Source: Garcia nutans
Taxonomy: Eukaryota; Streptophyta; Magnoliopsida; Malpighiales; Euphorbiaceae
Assembly: GCA_947685225.1 (NCBI GenBank)
Contig: CANTUV010000007.1
Location: forward strand, 10,436,501-10,500,500
Direction: 5' to 3'
Length of the DNA: 64,000 nucleotides
In this document: in pieces, positions 1 to 13,163 of the stretch
How positions within the stretch are numbered: the first letter of the stretch is position 1
Layout: each line of letters starts with the position of its first letter
Notes under the pieces: model-generated
Seen by the model: only the letters and a program-made list of their open reading frames with translations
What the model was told of the DNA's origin: nothing
Databases searched by the model: none
Translations under genes and position numbers: made by a program

Positions 1-2020
1 TAATCTGGTTTCATGCCTCAATATTTTTTTTACCCAGTGTAACACACAGCAGTATAGCTAGATATAGAGTAAAATTCAAGATCAAACTATTTGAATATCT
101 CTCAATTTTGTTCGTAATAATTATAAGCTTTAAGATTGTTTTCTCATCTTTCTTAAAATATCTACCCATTTTTTGTAAAAATTTTCAGATACAAGTTCAA
201 AGCCCTCATTTCAGGTAAAGCTGGCAGCAAAGGCGCATGGATCTTTTTCCAACAATTTTGAACATAACAGTTCAATCCAATTGAGAAAGAAATTGTGTCA
301 GCAGCTAAAGATCCTTGAACAGATTTCAAATGATAAAAACTAGGGCAATAACATCCACAATTTCACCCGTATACTAGTCGCTTGTTTCTTTAGAAGAAAG
401 AGTGATGACATTCTAGGTCGTTAGGAATGAAACTACACTAGTAGAAACATAGTATATCATAATAAACACCTTCTGATAGATATTTATTTAAACTGGAAAG
501 CCATTACTTGATGCAGGTTTCATCTAAGCAAGGTTCTGCCCGGGTGTTCTTGATACAGTCCTAATCTTCAGCATTATGCATGAAGTGGCTGCTTTCAAGA
601 CTTTACCCGCGCATTTAGATTTGGCAAATCAATGTTTCACCACTGCACCAGCTAATGGTCCCAAGATCCATGCAAATGAGTAAAACAAAAGTAATTTACA
701 TTAATAATTGCATAAACTTATATGAATAGTTTCATGTTTATGCAAATACAAATAGTTTCATGTTTATGCATACTTAGATAGGTGGGCATAAACTTAGCTA
801 GGTGGAAATGCCTATTCCTACATAACCATGGTAGAACCACATAACAGCCAGACATAAACAAATGTGCTCTTAACACACAACACAAGCTCACATAATCATC
901 TTTCTGATTAGATAAAAAGATATTGAGAAGAAAGAGAAGGAAGTATAATGTGGAGGGACAAAATTTCTCCATAAAACACAAGCGACCCTAATATGAAACG
1001 CAAAGCACTCCGCACACAGTGAACTAATGGACATGAATGATCAAAAATAAAATTCAATAAAAATATCCATATTAGAAAAATTAGAAATCTGTTATTTCCC
1101 ACATTGCTGCAACGTTATGCCACAGTAAATTCATAGAATTTAGGCTCATAACTGTTAATATATTTCTATAAGCCGTCCTCTGAAATCCAAATTGAACAAA
1201 TGAAGCAATTTTATAAATCAAAAACCATTTTCACATACAAAAATCCGATATCATATCATATCTAAAGCAGGCCTCGTATAGATCTCACATCCTCACAAGT
1301 TGTCAAAAGTATAACAAGATTAACAACCCAGCAGCAATATCAGCCATATAAACCCACGCAAAGGATTTTACAATGCCAAGAAGAAGGATTTTTGCTGATA
1401 ATGGCACCTAATGACTTTCAGTTACAAACAAACCCTTAAAAACGAATACATATATATAAAGTCCATAATCACTGCATCTAATCAATTTGAGTTCTATAAT
1501 TGCACGTAGCAAGTTGAATAATTAGCAATCAATAACAAATTAAAACTCCACGCAATCAGCCTTCTCGAGCTTCAAATCAAGTAAATTAATAATTTATTAG
1601 TCACGATAATAAAAATAAAAAAAATCAAAGGGTTGATTAATCACTGATACAATAAAATATGCAATCAAGTACAAACCCTAGATTAACAAAATTAGAGTTG
1701 CCAAAATCCAAAAAAAGGCTCAAAAACCAATTCGATTTCACGGTAAGATTTTCGATAGAGGCGGTGACATGTACCTAATCGGAGAATAGCCAGAGATATT
1801 GCCAGAAAATCACCGGAAATAGAGTTGAAGAGCAACACTATGTAGATACTAAAACTTGTATGTATAAGAAAGAGTCGGCAATCGGAGATAATAAAGAGCT
1901 CGTTTTTAGCACAAAAAGGATAAATATGACCTTCGCATTTTCCACAGTAGGGTTCGGTTTTCCTAGAAATAACTCTGTTTGCAGGACACGTGGAGGATTT
2001 CTTTTGTGACAAGGAAATTT
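1..2020. other. Low-copy region, possible 5' end of a minus-strand gene
   Basis: I see no convincing coding region here. The segment is richer in GC and less repetitive than the DNA to its right and reads like intron or UTR. On the minus strand, 1750-2010 has an open frame of about 106 codons whose sequence I do not recognise. It could be the leader and first intron of a gene lying left of the window. A tRNA-derived SINE relic lies at 508-660. Confidence in a gene here is low. Confidence 0.25.
508..660 (-). mobile_element. Degenerate tRNA-derived SINE
   Basis: On the minus strand an A-box-like stretch (GGTGCAGTGGTGAAA, about 632-651) is followed after about 30 bases by a decayed B-box-like stretch (GCGGGTAAAGTCTTG, about 597-611). 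The body then has the order of blocks seen in common plant SINEs: a GATTAGGACTGTATCAAGA block and a CCCGGGCAGAACCTTGCTTAG block. The ends are unclear and I saw no target-site duplication. The family assignment rests on remembered similarity to plant SINE consensus sequences. Confidence 0.45.
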
Positions 2021-2048
2021 AATTATAGAAAAAAAATTATTTTAATTT

Positions 2049-2357
2049 TATTATATAATTAATAATAAAATTATAAATTAAAAAATAAAATTAAAAAATA
2101 AAAATTAATTAAATAATTTAGAGAGGGTAAAAATTTAATATATTTTTTATTTTTTATTATCATTAAAAGGCTTATAACCTTCTTTATTTATAGAATTAAA
2201 AATTAAATAAAAAATTATATATTAATTATTAAAATAATAAAAAAATAAAGTGATAAAATAATTAAACAGACAAGATAAAATAATTAAAAGATAAAATAAA
2301 ATAATTAAAAATATAAGAATAAACATCCACTATTAATGTCTTTAATCATTGATAATA
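2049..2357 (-). repeat. 3' LTR of the copia element
   Basis: It aligns by eye with 8565-8882 along its length, including the shared runs around TAGAGAGGG, TTTATAGA and AAATAAAGTGATAAA. It lies next to the polypurine tract, which marks it as the 3' LTR of a minus-strand element. One end has lost the usual TG/CA terminus and reads TATTAT. Confidence 0.85.
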
Positions 2358-3550
2358 CTCCCTTTAGATATTTATATATTATGAATATATCTCATTAAAA
2401 TTTTACAAAGTAAAAATTCTGTGAAAAAAAATCTAGTAAATAAAAAAAATACAATATTCTTAATGCAGTATATATGTATTTCCATCCCCCTCATATTAAT
2501 GAATATCTCTAAGTCGACACATGTCAATCTTGTGAACTAACTTTTTAAATATTATTGTTGACAAAGTTTTTGTTAATAAATCTGCTAAATTCTCACTCAA
2601 GCAAAATTGGGAACATCTATTTCACCTTTTTTTGAAGTTCATGCGAGAAAAAAATTTTGACAAGATATGTTTGGTTCTATCATTATTGGTATAGCCTCCT
2701 TTTAATTAAGCAATATATGCAGTTTTGTTTTTATATAGAATTATTGAGCTTTTTTCAGTAAATGAGATATTACATTTATCATGAATATGTTGAACTAATG
2801 ATCTTAACTACACAAATTTACAGCTTGCTTTATGAATTGCAATAATTTTCTGTATGATTTGAAGGTGTGGCAACAATCGTTTACTTTATTGAGTGTCAAG
2901 ATATTACAGTATTATTGTATAAAAATAAATATCTTGTTTATTATCATCTTTTGTGTGGACCAAATAGATATTCAGCATCTGCAAATTCAATTAATTTAAA
3001 ATTTAATTGCTTTGATTAAAATAATCCAAAGTCAGTAGCTTCATGAAGATAACGAAATATATATTTAAAACCATTCCATTATCTTTGTATTGGTGCGGAA
3101 CTATATCTTGTTAATAAATTAACAGAGAAAGTTATATCTGGTCTTGTATTATTAGTTAGATATATTAATGCATCAATTGCACTAAAATATAGTATTTCAT
3201 GACCAATAATCTCTTCATTATCTTCTTTTAGACGAAATAGATCTTTTTTTATATCAAGAAATCGAACAATCATTGGAGAACTCAATAGATGAGTTTAATA
3301 CTTTTTTTGAATAATTCCATTGATGTACAAAAATTTTATTTAATAAATATTCGACTTGTGGACCAAGATAAAATTTTATTCTTCCAAGATCTTTTATTTC
3401 AAATTCTTTCTTTAAAAGTGTACAACTTCTTCAAACTCATTAGGAGTCTCATTAATGTTCAAATCATCAACATACACTGCAATAATAGTAAATTCATATT
3501 TTAATTTTTTAATAAAAATATATGGGTTAATAGGATTATTCATATATACT

Positions 3551-3628
3551 TGCGTTAACAAATATTTACTGAGACGATTATACCACATTTGCGTTAACAA
3601 ATATTTACTGAGACGATTATACCACATT
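3551..3628 (-). repeat. In-frame 39-bp tandem duplication within pol
   Basis: Two adjacent 39-bp copies (3551-3589 and 3590-3628) begin TGCGTTAACAAATATTTACT and are nearly identical. Thirteen codons are duplicated in frame within RT-like sequence on the minus strand, so MWYNRLSKYLLTQ appears twice in a row. It is a late event in an already dead element. Confidence 0.9.
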
Positions 3629-4318
3629 CTTCCAGATTATTTTAGCCTATATAAAAATCTTCGCAACTTAATTGAACATTTTTCTCGAAGTAATGAATTA
3701 AATGCTTAAGGCATTTCTAATCATTCAGGGACTCTCATGTAAATATTACTATCAAATGATCCATATAAATAAGTTATTATAACGTCCATAAGATGCATGT
3801 AAAGTCTTTTAGAAACTGCCAAGCGTAATAAAAATCTAAGAGTTATTGCATCCATCTCAAGAGAATATGTTTCTTTATAATCAATTCTCGATCTCTGTAA
3901 GAAATCTTTAGATACAAGTCATGCCTTATATATTATAATCTCATTATTTTTATTTCGCTTTAGCACAAATACTCATTTATTTATATTGTCAAGTGTTAGG
4001 ACTACTAGTCCAAAGACTTCTCGCTTTGTAAGTGAATTTAATTCTGCTTGAATAGCATCTTTCCATTTTGGCCAATCACTTTGATATCAAAATTCCTCAA
4101 TAAATTTTGGTTCTAAATCATCGCTTCCATTTATTATATCAATAGTTATTTCATATGCAAATTTTTTATCAATGATAACTTTATCTCGACTCCATCTCTT
4201 TCTTATATAAACATAACTTGTTGATATCTCTTCATTTTCAGAAATTTCCATAATTTCATTATTTTCAAGCGATTGTTCCTCTGTTGGAGGCATTTGATCA
4301 ATTGTGTCTACTATTTAT

Positions 4319-5655
4319 TGTTAGTGTATATGCCCTAGGCCATTGATTTGGACCTTAATGTTATTCATTTTGTTATTAATAAAGAAGTTTTTATTATCAT
4401 TGTTATGTTTGCATGTTATATATAATAATGATTATATCCCTGGTTTATTATTGTTATGGAGATAATAATAAATATAACTAGTGTAATATTGATTTGATAA
4501 TCATAAGATGATTATAGGTATGAAGATACAAATCAATATTATGGATACATGTTAGAGAACAGTGTATTGGATAGACCCACATAGATATCACTTCATGGTT
4601 TAATGTCATAAGTGTATATCATAATAGTTTTCATTTAATCCTTTGACTTGAGATTGTCATAGTTTCCAACATAAGGAATATTATGTTTTGACATGATCAA
4701 ACGTTATCTGTAACTAGATAATTATAAAGGTTATGCTTGAACATGGTATAAATTATGTAGAGGAAAATGAACAATCAAGATGGAATTTGTCCCTCTCTAT
4801 GAGAGAGATATCTTCTGGGCCCCTCGATAAGTGTAACTGAGAAATGCATGGCCGTGCTCAAATAAGTTGATATAAGATCAATCTTATTTGTTTATCAGTT
4901 AACTTAGAGATCGAGTAATCATAAGTTTGGACAATATAAGTATGACATTTACTATGACTTATGTTCAAACTAGATATCGTGTGATAAAGAGATTAATGCA
5001 TGTACTATTTCAGGTTTTCATTTATGATGATTCTCATGATTAATTGGGTAGTCGTAATGTCTTGCTAGAGGCCAATTATGATTTGTGCATTTCAATAGAG
5101 ATTGAAATATACTACCAATTAATATGAGCCTATCGGGTCACACACATAGAACGTAGGCTGTACTTAAAATAATAATAATTAAATTTTTATTATTGTTGTT
5201 GGTATTATTATTATTATTAGATAATAATAATAATATTGTTATAATAATTATTATTAGATAATAATAATTAAAGACGTGGGTCCATATGGGATATGGACAG
5301 TTAGGGTTTTAAAAGAACTGGAGGCCTTGATGATATGATGATTTATTCGTTTTGAAAGAAAACGGAAGAAGAGGAAAAACCTAAAACCCTAGTTTCTTTT
5401 TTGCAAAAAAAAGGTCAGCCACTGTCGTTGGTGAGCTAGCACTCAGACCGGCGTACGTTTGTGTGGACTTTGTTAGAGGGTGTTCGTCTTCCGAAGGCAG
5501 CATCTGTTAATCATTTTGAAGCTACACAAAAGGGTTAGTTTCGAATCTCTTTTATCGAACTGAATGGATCACATGGATCCTGGGAATAAATCGAAAGATA
5601 TTTTTTGTTTTCCGCTGCGGCAAAAGGGTTGCAGATTCTTCTCGATTTACTAACA
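4319..5655 (+). mobile_element. Solo LTR nested in the copia pol
   Basis: The 1337-bp segment begins TGTTAGTG and ends ACTAACA, which form perfect 7-bp terminal inverted repeats with TG/CA ends. It is flanked on both sides by the 5-bp direct repeat TTTAT (4314-4318 and 5656-5660). The copia pol sequence resumes after it. There is no internal coding region, so this is a solo LTR left by LTR-LTR recombination. An ATT/AAT microsatellite lies inside at about 5165-5270. Confidence 0.85.
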
Positions 5656-8564
5656 TTTATTTCTATATCATCATATCTTCTGGTATGTTAATTTAAGAAG
5701 CCCTAACTTGTTTATTTTACTCCCTTTTCTTTCAAGAATTTTTATTTTTGAAACCGATCGGTCTACCATACTTATATCTGCAGGGATAGTGGTAGATTTT
5801 TCATTCATAACATCAATTCAAGCATGAGCATTTAATGTTGATACATGTGATTTAGTTACCCTTTTTGCATCACTGAATGCGTCTGGCAACTGATTTATAA
5901 TAATTTGCAAATGAATAATTTTCTTAATTTCAAGTTCACTTCTATTTGTTCAAGGATCATAATGAGATATTGATGATATATTTCATAAAATATATTATTT
6001 TTCTAACTTTTCTTTTTCTTCCCCTAATACTAGGAACACAGTCTTATTAAATTGAAAATCAACAAATCGTGCTATAAAAATATCACGTGTCATTGGTTTA
6101 AGATACCTTATAATTGATGGTGATTCAAAACCAACATAAATTTCTAGTCGCCTTTGTGACCCTATTTTTGTGTATTGTGGTAGAGCAATTGAAACATATA
6201 CCGTACAACAAAAAGTTCTCAAATGAGAAATATTGGATTCATGACCAGATACAAGTTGTAATGGGAAGAATTCATAATAAGCAATTGGTCTAATTTTGAT
6301 TAGCGCTGCTGCATGTAATATAACATATTCTCAAGTTGAACTAGATAGTTTTATCCTCATAAGTAATGATCTAGTAATTAATTAAAATTATTTTATAAAA
6401 GATTTTGCCAAACTAATTTGTGTATAAGTGTGAGGGTGCTCAACTATAATACCAATTGATACACAATAATCATTAAATGCTTTGGATGTAAATTCTCCTG
6501 CATTATCAAAATGAATTTTCTTAATTGTATAATCTGAAAATTATGCTCATATTTTGATATTTTTGCTAATAGTCTCTCAAATACAACATTACAAGTAGAT
6601 AATAAACAAGCATGTGATCATCTTTCAGAAGCATCTATTAAAACCATAATATCGAAAAGGGCTATAAGATGGCATGATAGGCTAATATACATCTCCAAGA
6701 ATTAATTTTAAAAACTGAGAAGATTCAAATCTAATTTTACTTTGAGATGGTTTAGTAATCAATTTTCCTTGAGCACAAGTAATTCATAAAAATTCACTTG
6801 ATGAAAGAATCTTTTGATTCTTTAAAAGATGTCCATATGAATGTTCTATAATTCTTCTCGTCATTATAGCTCCATGATGGCCTAAATAATCATGCTATAA
6901 AATAAAACTCATTGAGTCAATTAACTTCTGGTTAATTATAATATTAGATTATATTGGATGTATATATATGTGATATAATTCAAAAGAAAATACTAGCAAT
7001 ATTTCTACTATATACTTTTTTTTTCTGAGATTATAAATGTGATATAGAGATATTCTTTATTATTTTTATCTTTTGTCTCAATATGGTAACCATTGAGACG
7101 TATATCTCTAAAACTTATTTATTTTTTATTTATTAGATAGTAATGCATCATTTATTATTAATTTTGTGCCTTTGGATAATATAATATGGACTCTTTCGGA
7201 ACCTTCAATTAAATTTATAGCACCAGAAATTGTATTAAAATTAGCATTAGCTAATTGAATATGAAAAAAAATATGGTCTATCTTTTAGAATAGTATGTGT
7301 TATTATACTGTCTGCTAGATATAAATATCCACCAGCACCAAATAATTTTTTTTTCAAAATAAAAATATTATAAAATGTACTTAGATATTAAAAATAAAAA
7401 CACACTTAATATTAAACTTAACACACTTAAAAAATAAACAAATAAAAATATGTGATATTAAAAAATACGTTAATCAATAAGGGCATCAAAATGAGAATTT
7501 TCATCAATCATTAAATTATCAGTTTTTCCATCAGTATTAAAGAAGTCTGAAACATCAAGGTGTGTGAAATCAATTAGACCATTATGTTCAAAAAAATTAG
7601 TCTCCACAATTTTTTTCCTTTTACAGAAGCTTGGTAAAGATGCATAAGATATTCGGATTTACGATAGGTACGAGACCAGTGTCATTTCATGTCACATCTA
7701 TAGTAGTTGTTTTCTTCATTTTTATTTTATAAATTCTTTTCTTTCTCATTTTTCTCACTATGATAATTAGTCTTTCTAAAATTGATATTGTGATAACTAT
7801 TATAATTTCGATAATTATTATGATTGTCACTTCTACCATGACCATGACCGTGATTACGACCGCGACTATGACCATAATTTTAATTTTATTCAAACTTATT
7901 TGATATTATAATATTCGCTTTAAAGAATAGTTCAGACCTAATTGGTCGTGATTGATGATTTTTCATCAAAAATTTATTATTTTGTTCTGCAACAAGAAGG
8001 TATGATACCAATTCAAAATATTTTTTAAAATCTTATTCTTGATATTGCTGCTGCAGGAGCATGTTCAAGGCATGAAAAGTTGAAAAAAAAAATTTCCAAC
8101 AAGTCTTGATCAGTGATCTTCTTACCATATAATTTTAATTTAGAAGTAATCTTAAAGATAACAGAGTTATACTTACTAACAATTTTAAAATCTTGCAATT
8201 GCAAGTGCATCCAATCATATTGAGCTTTTGAAAAAATAATTATTTTTTAATGATCAAATATTTCTTTTAAATTTTGCCAAAGCTCAAAGGGGTCATTTTA
8301 TGTTAAATATTCACCTTTTAATCTTTCATTGAGATGATGAAGAAGGAATATCATTATTTTTGCCCGATCCTGCAGTGATATATCATTTTCTTCTTGAATT
8401 ATATTTTCAAGATTCATAGCATCAAGAGTCCAAGGCAAATAATTATTTGCCGTTATGTTAAGTGCAACAAACTCAAGTTTTATAAGATTTGACATCATGT
8501 ATATCACTTTGATGAAATAAGATTGAAACTAGATTAATGATACAAAACAATCGTGCTAATAACA

Positions 8565-8882
8565 TGTTATATAATTACTGATAAAATTATAGATAAATAA
8601 AAAAATAAAGAACAAAAATTAATTATCTTAAGAAGTAATTTAGAGAGGGAAAAATTCATATATTTTTTTACTTCTTTTTTATTTTCATCAAAAGTCTTAC
8701 AACCTCCTCTATTTATAGAGCTAAAAATTAAATAAAATATTATATATTAATTATTAAGATAATAAAAGAAATAAAGTGATAAATAATTAAAAAGACAAGA
8801 CAAGATAATTAGGAGATAAGATAAAATGATTAAAGATATAAGGAGAAACATCTACTATTAATATCTTCAATTATTCATAATA
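8565..8882 (-). repeat. 5' LTR of the copia element
   Basis: This is the partner of 2049-2357. Its inner end keeps the TGTTATATAATTA terminus. Just inside, at about 8548-8564, the minus strand reads TGTTATTAGCACGATTG, where a primer-binding site belongs. The truncated copia element near 19.87 kb has a very similar stretch at the same place. It is not a clear match to initiator tRNA-Met. Confidence 0.85.
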
Positions 8883-8887
8883 AATTT

Positions 8888-10700
8888 ATATTTTTCTTCA
8901 AAATGTTTTTTTTTTATCAATTCTTCAAAATGTTTTAACAAACCATATTTTTTTACATTATTTAAATGTGATTTTATAATTTTAAATGTTACTTTATAAT
9001 TTTAACTATTATTTTATAATTTTAAATATTAATATAAATTAAATATATAGACCAATAAATAAATATGTACATTAAGTTGTATAATTTTTAATTTTAATAT
9101 ATAAAAATAGAATAATATGAAAATATAATTTTTTATAGTAAATTTTTCTTATTTTTATGGTAAAATTTTCTCAATTTGTAACTAATTAGGCTTATCACGA
9201 AATTTAAAAATTACGTGTTTTTTATTTATTTTATTCATGTAAGATGGAGTTTAGATTGTGATAATACTACCTGTGAACACAATAATATTATTTTGGTATA
9301 TGGAAGACTAATGCATTTTTTTTTAATTTTGTTTTAAGGGAAAACCCTATTGATTTATGTGTGATTAATTTTTGTTTCTATAATCAAATTGATTATTTTT
9401 TTAATGATCAATCTAATTTATAGATATAGTTTCCAGTTAGAAGAATTCAAGAAATACATGTAGATGTAAAGATTTGTCTACACCAACTACAATTCTATAT
9501 GTACAAAAGAAAGATATAGAAGGCACACCAAAAGATCTCATTCTCCGTCTAAATATTGCATCAAGCATTGGTAATTGTTAAAAGCTGCTTCAATAATTAA
9601 TACCCAAAAATCTCATGCCTTAGAGGCACAATGTGATGATTATACAAAAAACAAAGGGCAATATATGCAAAAACTAGAAGTAAAAGATCGGTCAAAGTTT
9701 AAATATACTCCCTTGTGAAGTTTTCCCCTGCTTTATTTATAGAGTCTCTATCTTTGATCATTACCCTAAACTTAGAGCTGCCGTTAATGCTCTTATTGGC
9801 AGTAGCCTTAGATTTCCATTTATTTTTCATTTTGTCTCCTAAATCATATTTTGGCTTAGTTTAGTTATTTTATTTTTCGAAGACATAAATTTCTCTTGAA
9901 TTTTCTCTTGTGAGTTTAGTGCTCTGCTGAGAAGTTGTCTGCTGGACATCAGTAGCATACAAGCCTCGGTCTCGGACACTCTCAATCTCACCAAGCTCGT
10001 TTAGTTTAATTTTTAAAAATCCATTATCAGTAACTAAATAGCAATTAATTTATAATGTTTGGTAAACAAAATTACAAGTTAGCATTTGTATTTTCAACCA
10101 TTAATTTCTAATGTTTATGGTAAAAAAAAAATTATCAAAAGATATAATTTGTAGTCTTTGATGAGTTCAAAATTAATTTTTGTTAAAAAATCATTAAAAT
10201 TTAAAATAATTGCGAAAAAATACATATTGCTTATTAAAAAATATTATGTATTTTTATTTCAAGTTTTAAATATTTTGAAGTCTATATACATTCACCTCAT
10301 TAACTATAAATTAAATTAAATAATATAATAAGTAATTTAATTATAAATAATTAAAATTTATTATAATATATAAAATAGTCTTTTGTTATAAGTGACAGCT
10401 GACCACAATCCCAGCCATTCAAGTTTTTTTAGGTATTACAATATAAATTTTTTTTAAATATTACAATATAAATAATGAAAAATCAAACATAAATCTATCC
10501 AGAAAAAACATACCACTGCTGACTACTACCCAAACCATTCAAGTTGTGATATTAGCTTAAGTATGGTATTTGTATAAAATAAAAAATTGTGATTTCTAAT
10601 TTTCTATATCCAGTGCCAACTGCAAAAGTCTTGATTTTTGGCAAGTGAGAAGAAAAAGGGCAAATGCAATTTGAAAAGAAGGTGTCGCACAAATCCTTAC
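8888..10700. other. Intergenic AT-rich DNA with a possible LTR remnant
   Basis: No gene is seen. About 9470-9990 has moderate complexity and, on the minus strand, a TATA-like CTCTATAAATAAAGCAGGGG followed by LTR-like sequence, so it may be a decayed LTR. The 10000-10700 part is simple AT-rich DNA with a short near-repeat of ATTACAATATAAAT (about 10435-10470). Confidence 0.3.
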
Positions 10701-10824
10701 AGAAATTTCTCAATCCATGAGAATAAAAAATGATGATAGTAATAATAAAAACAACACTTTAATAGATGTCAAATTGGTTATTCTGTGTATACATATATGA
10801 CATTACACTTTTCTGTGATGAAGA

Positions 10825-13163
10825 TCAAAATATGGTGCTAGCCAAGCCAGTACCTGCCCTACCCTCGACCCGTCTCTGGCCAGAATCTGACCCAGAGAAT
10901 GGACCCATAATACTTTCACTAACGTCACTCTTGCAAAGAGGACACAATGCATTGATCTTCAGCCACTTATCTACACATTCCTTGTGAAAAAAATGAGAAC
11001 ATGGTAGTTCTCTCAGTTCATCATTGTTTGCATATTTTGCCAAGCAAATGCAGCAGACCTGTCATAATTACAATGTTATCAGTACCATATGATCACTTAA
11101 TCTTGTAATGTGCAATGATGCTACAAGGGATCAGGACCCAAGAATCAGAGGTACTCTTACCGCATCTTCTCCGGAGATCACGCGCTCATGTTCTGTTCCT
11201 GCAGCCACAATTCCACCATCCCCAGCACCAGAATTACTTTCTCTATCATCACCATTTCTATTTTTATTCGACTTAAACTTGTAAGTTGGCAAGGAATCAA
11301 TTGATTCTGGTGTAGCTCCTCTGTTCTGCCCCAGATCCTCTCTAAACCCAAGAAGAGAGATTATACAAGGCAAGCAACAGCAGATTGTGGCACACAGAAT
11401 GAAGGGCATAGCATATCCAATGCAGCTAAATGTAAGAAACACTATGCATAACCTGCAAAGTAAAATGATGAGGAAATGGAGGTTAGCTCTTTGAAATGGA
11501 AATGAGAATGAAAGTAAGAACCAAGTGACAATGCAACCAGTCAGCACCTGTACATGTTTGGAGCCTCATCAGCAGATGAATGCCCCCCAAAAATCCACAC
11601 ATTGCCAACCACAAACCAAACAGCGAAAAAACAGTCCAAAGCCATTTTGAAATACTCAACCAGAGTCTTGAGTCTGCACCGCGCACAAGTTTATTTGATC
11701 AATAACTAAGCAGGCATTAGAAAACCAAAAATATTTTCATAAAATAAACAAGACATGTTTCACTTGACAGAACAACAACAAAACAAAGCACAGCATGCCA
11801 TCAACCGGTGATGTGATCCCAAAACCAAAATCTTGCACTGTATAAATACACTAACTAAATAACAAACTAAAAAGATATTATTCTCCTTCCTTACATATGC
11901 AATTGCTTATTGACACTGTTCTAGGGTAAAATCAGCGAAAAGAAATAAATAGGGCAGGCATGAAGATTCCCTATCTACACCACAAAGAGCTAGTGTCAAG
12001 TGTTGCACATAGCTCATGCCTTGACTTTACCTGTTAAAAAAAACCCCACCCGAACTTGAGTAAAACCTTTCCCGGCAAGGCCAATATCTACAAAATATGG
12101 TAGGAAGCATCTACCACAGATTAGAAAAGGGGGAAAAAGGAGAGACAATGTTAATCTCTCAATGTGTCTTATGGTACTTGAAGTCTGGATATCAGCAATT
12201 AATAGAACAGAAATTGTGGAAAAGAACAACATTAAGTGAGAAACAAATACTACAGGAAAAATATGCATGGATGTGCATCCACAACCATGTGCTGTGACAG
12301 CACACTGTACCTACAGGGAGCTTCATCAGCTAGTAGCATAGAGCATGACCATACCAATAGAAAAGGTTTTAAACAGCATTTCTTATAAAAGGAATTACAT
12401 AGGACAAAAAAAATCTCAAAAAGGATACTGAAACTCCAAGATCTAATCAAACTATCTAAGCATCGTATGTTTGAGAAGAACAACAAAATAATAATAAAAA
12501 ACAATACCTTGAATTTAGGGCTCCAGCACTTTGGCCACCTCTAGGCAATGTTGCAGCAGCTCTGCGATCATCTGCCTCTGAGTTCCTACTGACTGAAACA
12601 GAAAAGGGCCCTGCTGGAACACTGATATGTGCAGAACCCTGCCGAGGTTGAGCTGACTCTTGGTCCAAAGCCTGGTTACGATGTCTACAACGCCAATAAA
12701 GAAGAGGAAGGGTTGCAACACACCCAGATGCATAACCAACTATCCACGCAAATAATGGTGCCCGCGGATGCTCATCCCTCGATACAGACAAAACAACAAT
12801 GGCTGCAACAATCTGGCCAATTGTGAGAACCAATTCAACAGAAATCCATAAACCAGAGTTCAATGGACTCCTCCGTCGACGAGCTTCGCTTCTTCTCATT
12901 GCTGATGGGTTCCGTGTGTTTGATCCATTAGTTGAAGGGTAAGAAATGGGTGTTCTCATACTGGTTGAAGGTCTGCCTTCACGCGATAATGAGGCTTCCA
13001 AACCACTGGCAGTTCTATCATTAGACGTTGATGGGGAGCCATTAATGCTCCCTGGCACAACAATTATGTGCTCGCTACTGTTAAGACTACTGGATTGCTC
13101 CATTAACAAAGGGGAGGTATCAGTTTGACTTTCAGAATCCCGCTCTGTTGAGGAAACATCCAT
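10825..13163 (-). CDS. Transmembrane RING-H2 E3 ubiquitin ligase (At1g12760/At1g63170-like)
   Basis: Coding exons on the minus strand are 13163-12508, 11673-11548, 11452-11161 and 11058-10825. They give 435 aa with every junction GT-AG and in frame. The N-terminus (1-100) is Ser-rich and cytosolic in character. Hydrophobic segments lie at about 104-126, 135-157, 229-247 and 262-297. A C-terminal RING-H2 has zinc ligands C360, C363, C378, H380, H383, C386, C397 and C400 in C-x2-C, C-x-H-x2-H-x2-C, C-x2-C spacing. The order of Ser-rich N-terminus, membrane spans and C-terminal RING matches the plant At1g12760 family, presumed membrane-bound E3 ligases that recruit an E2 enzyme. Substrates are unknown. 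The start is the ATG of MDVSSTER just inside a spliced leader. No defect is seen. Confidence 0.93.

Larger units (their letters stand above)
3079..8507 (-). pseudogene. copia gag-pol pseudogene
   Basis: Read on the minus strand, 8298-8507 is a copia gag N-terminus (the NYLPWTLDAM block). 8025-8210 is more gag. 7630-7720 is a broken CCHC knuckle followed by the HLYQASVKG block. 7190-7330 is a protease-region block. 6700-6900 resembles the GAG pre-integrase and integrase start. 5995-6222 is the integrase/linker block with YVGFESPSIIRYL. 4087-4293 is the linker ahead of RT. 3079-3285 is late pol with the TRPDITFSVNLL block ahead of RNase H. The reading is broken by many stops and frame changes, by the 4319-5655 insertion and by a 39-bp tandem duplication. 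Confidence 0.85.
2049..8882 (-). mobile_element. Decayed Ty1/copia LTR retrotransposon with nested solo LTR
   Basis: Two LTRs (2049-2357 and 8565-8882) bound an internal region whose minus-strand frames carry gag, zinc-knuckle, protease, integrase, RT and RNase H remnants in copia order. The 5-bp direct repeat AATTT lies just outside both ends (2044-2048 and 8883-8887). A purine-rich tract precedes the 3' LTR on the minus strand (CTAAAGGGAG, about 2358-2368). Without the nested insertion at 4319-5655 the element would be about 5.5 kb, normal for copia. Stops and frameshifts are everywhere, so it cannot be autonomous. Confidence 0.9.

Noticed and set aside
7687..7893. Open frame of 68 codons
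   Set aside because: A low-complexity Ile/Val-rich reading inside the copia gag region; the real signal there is the broken zinc-knuckle area.
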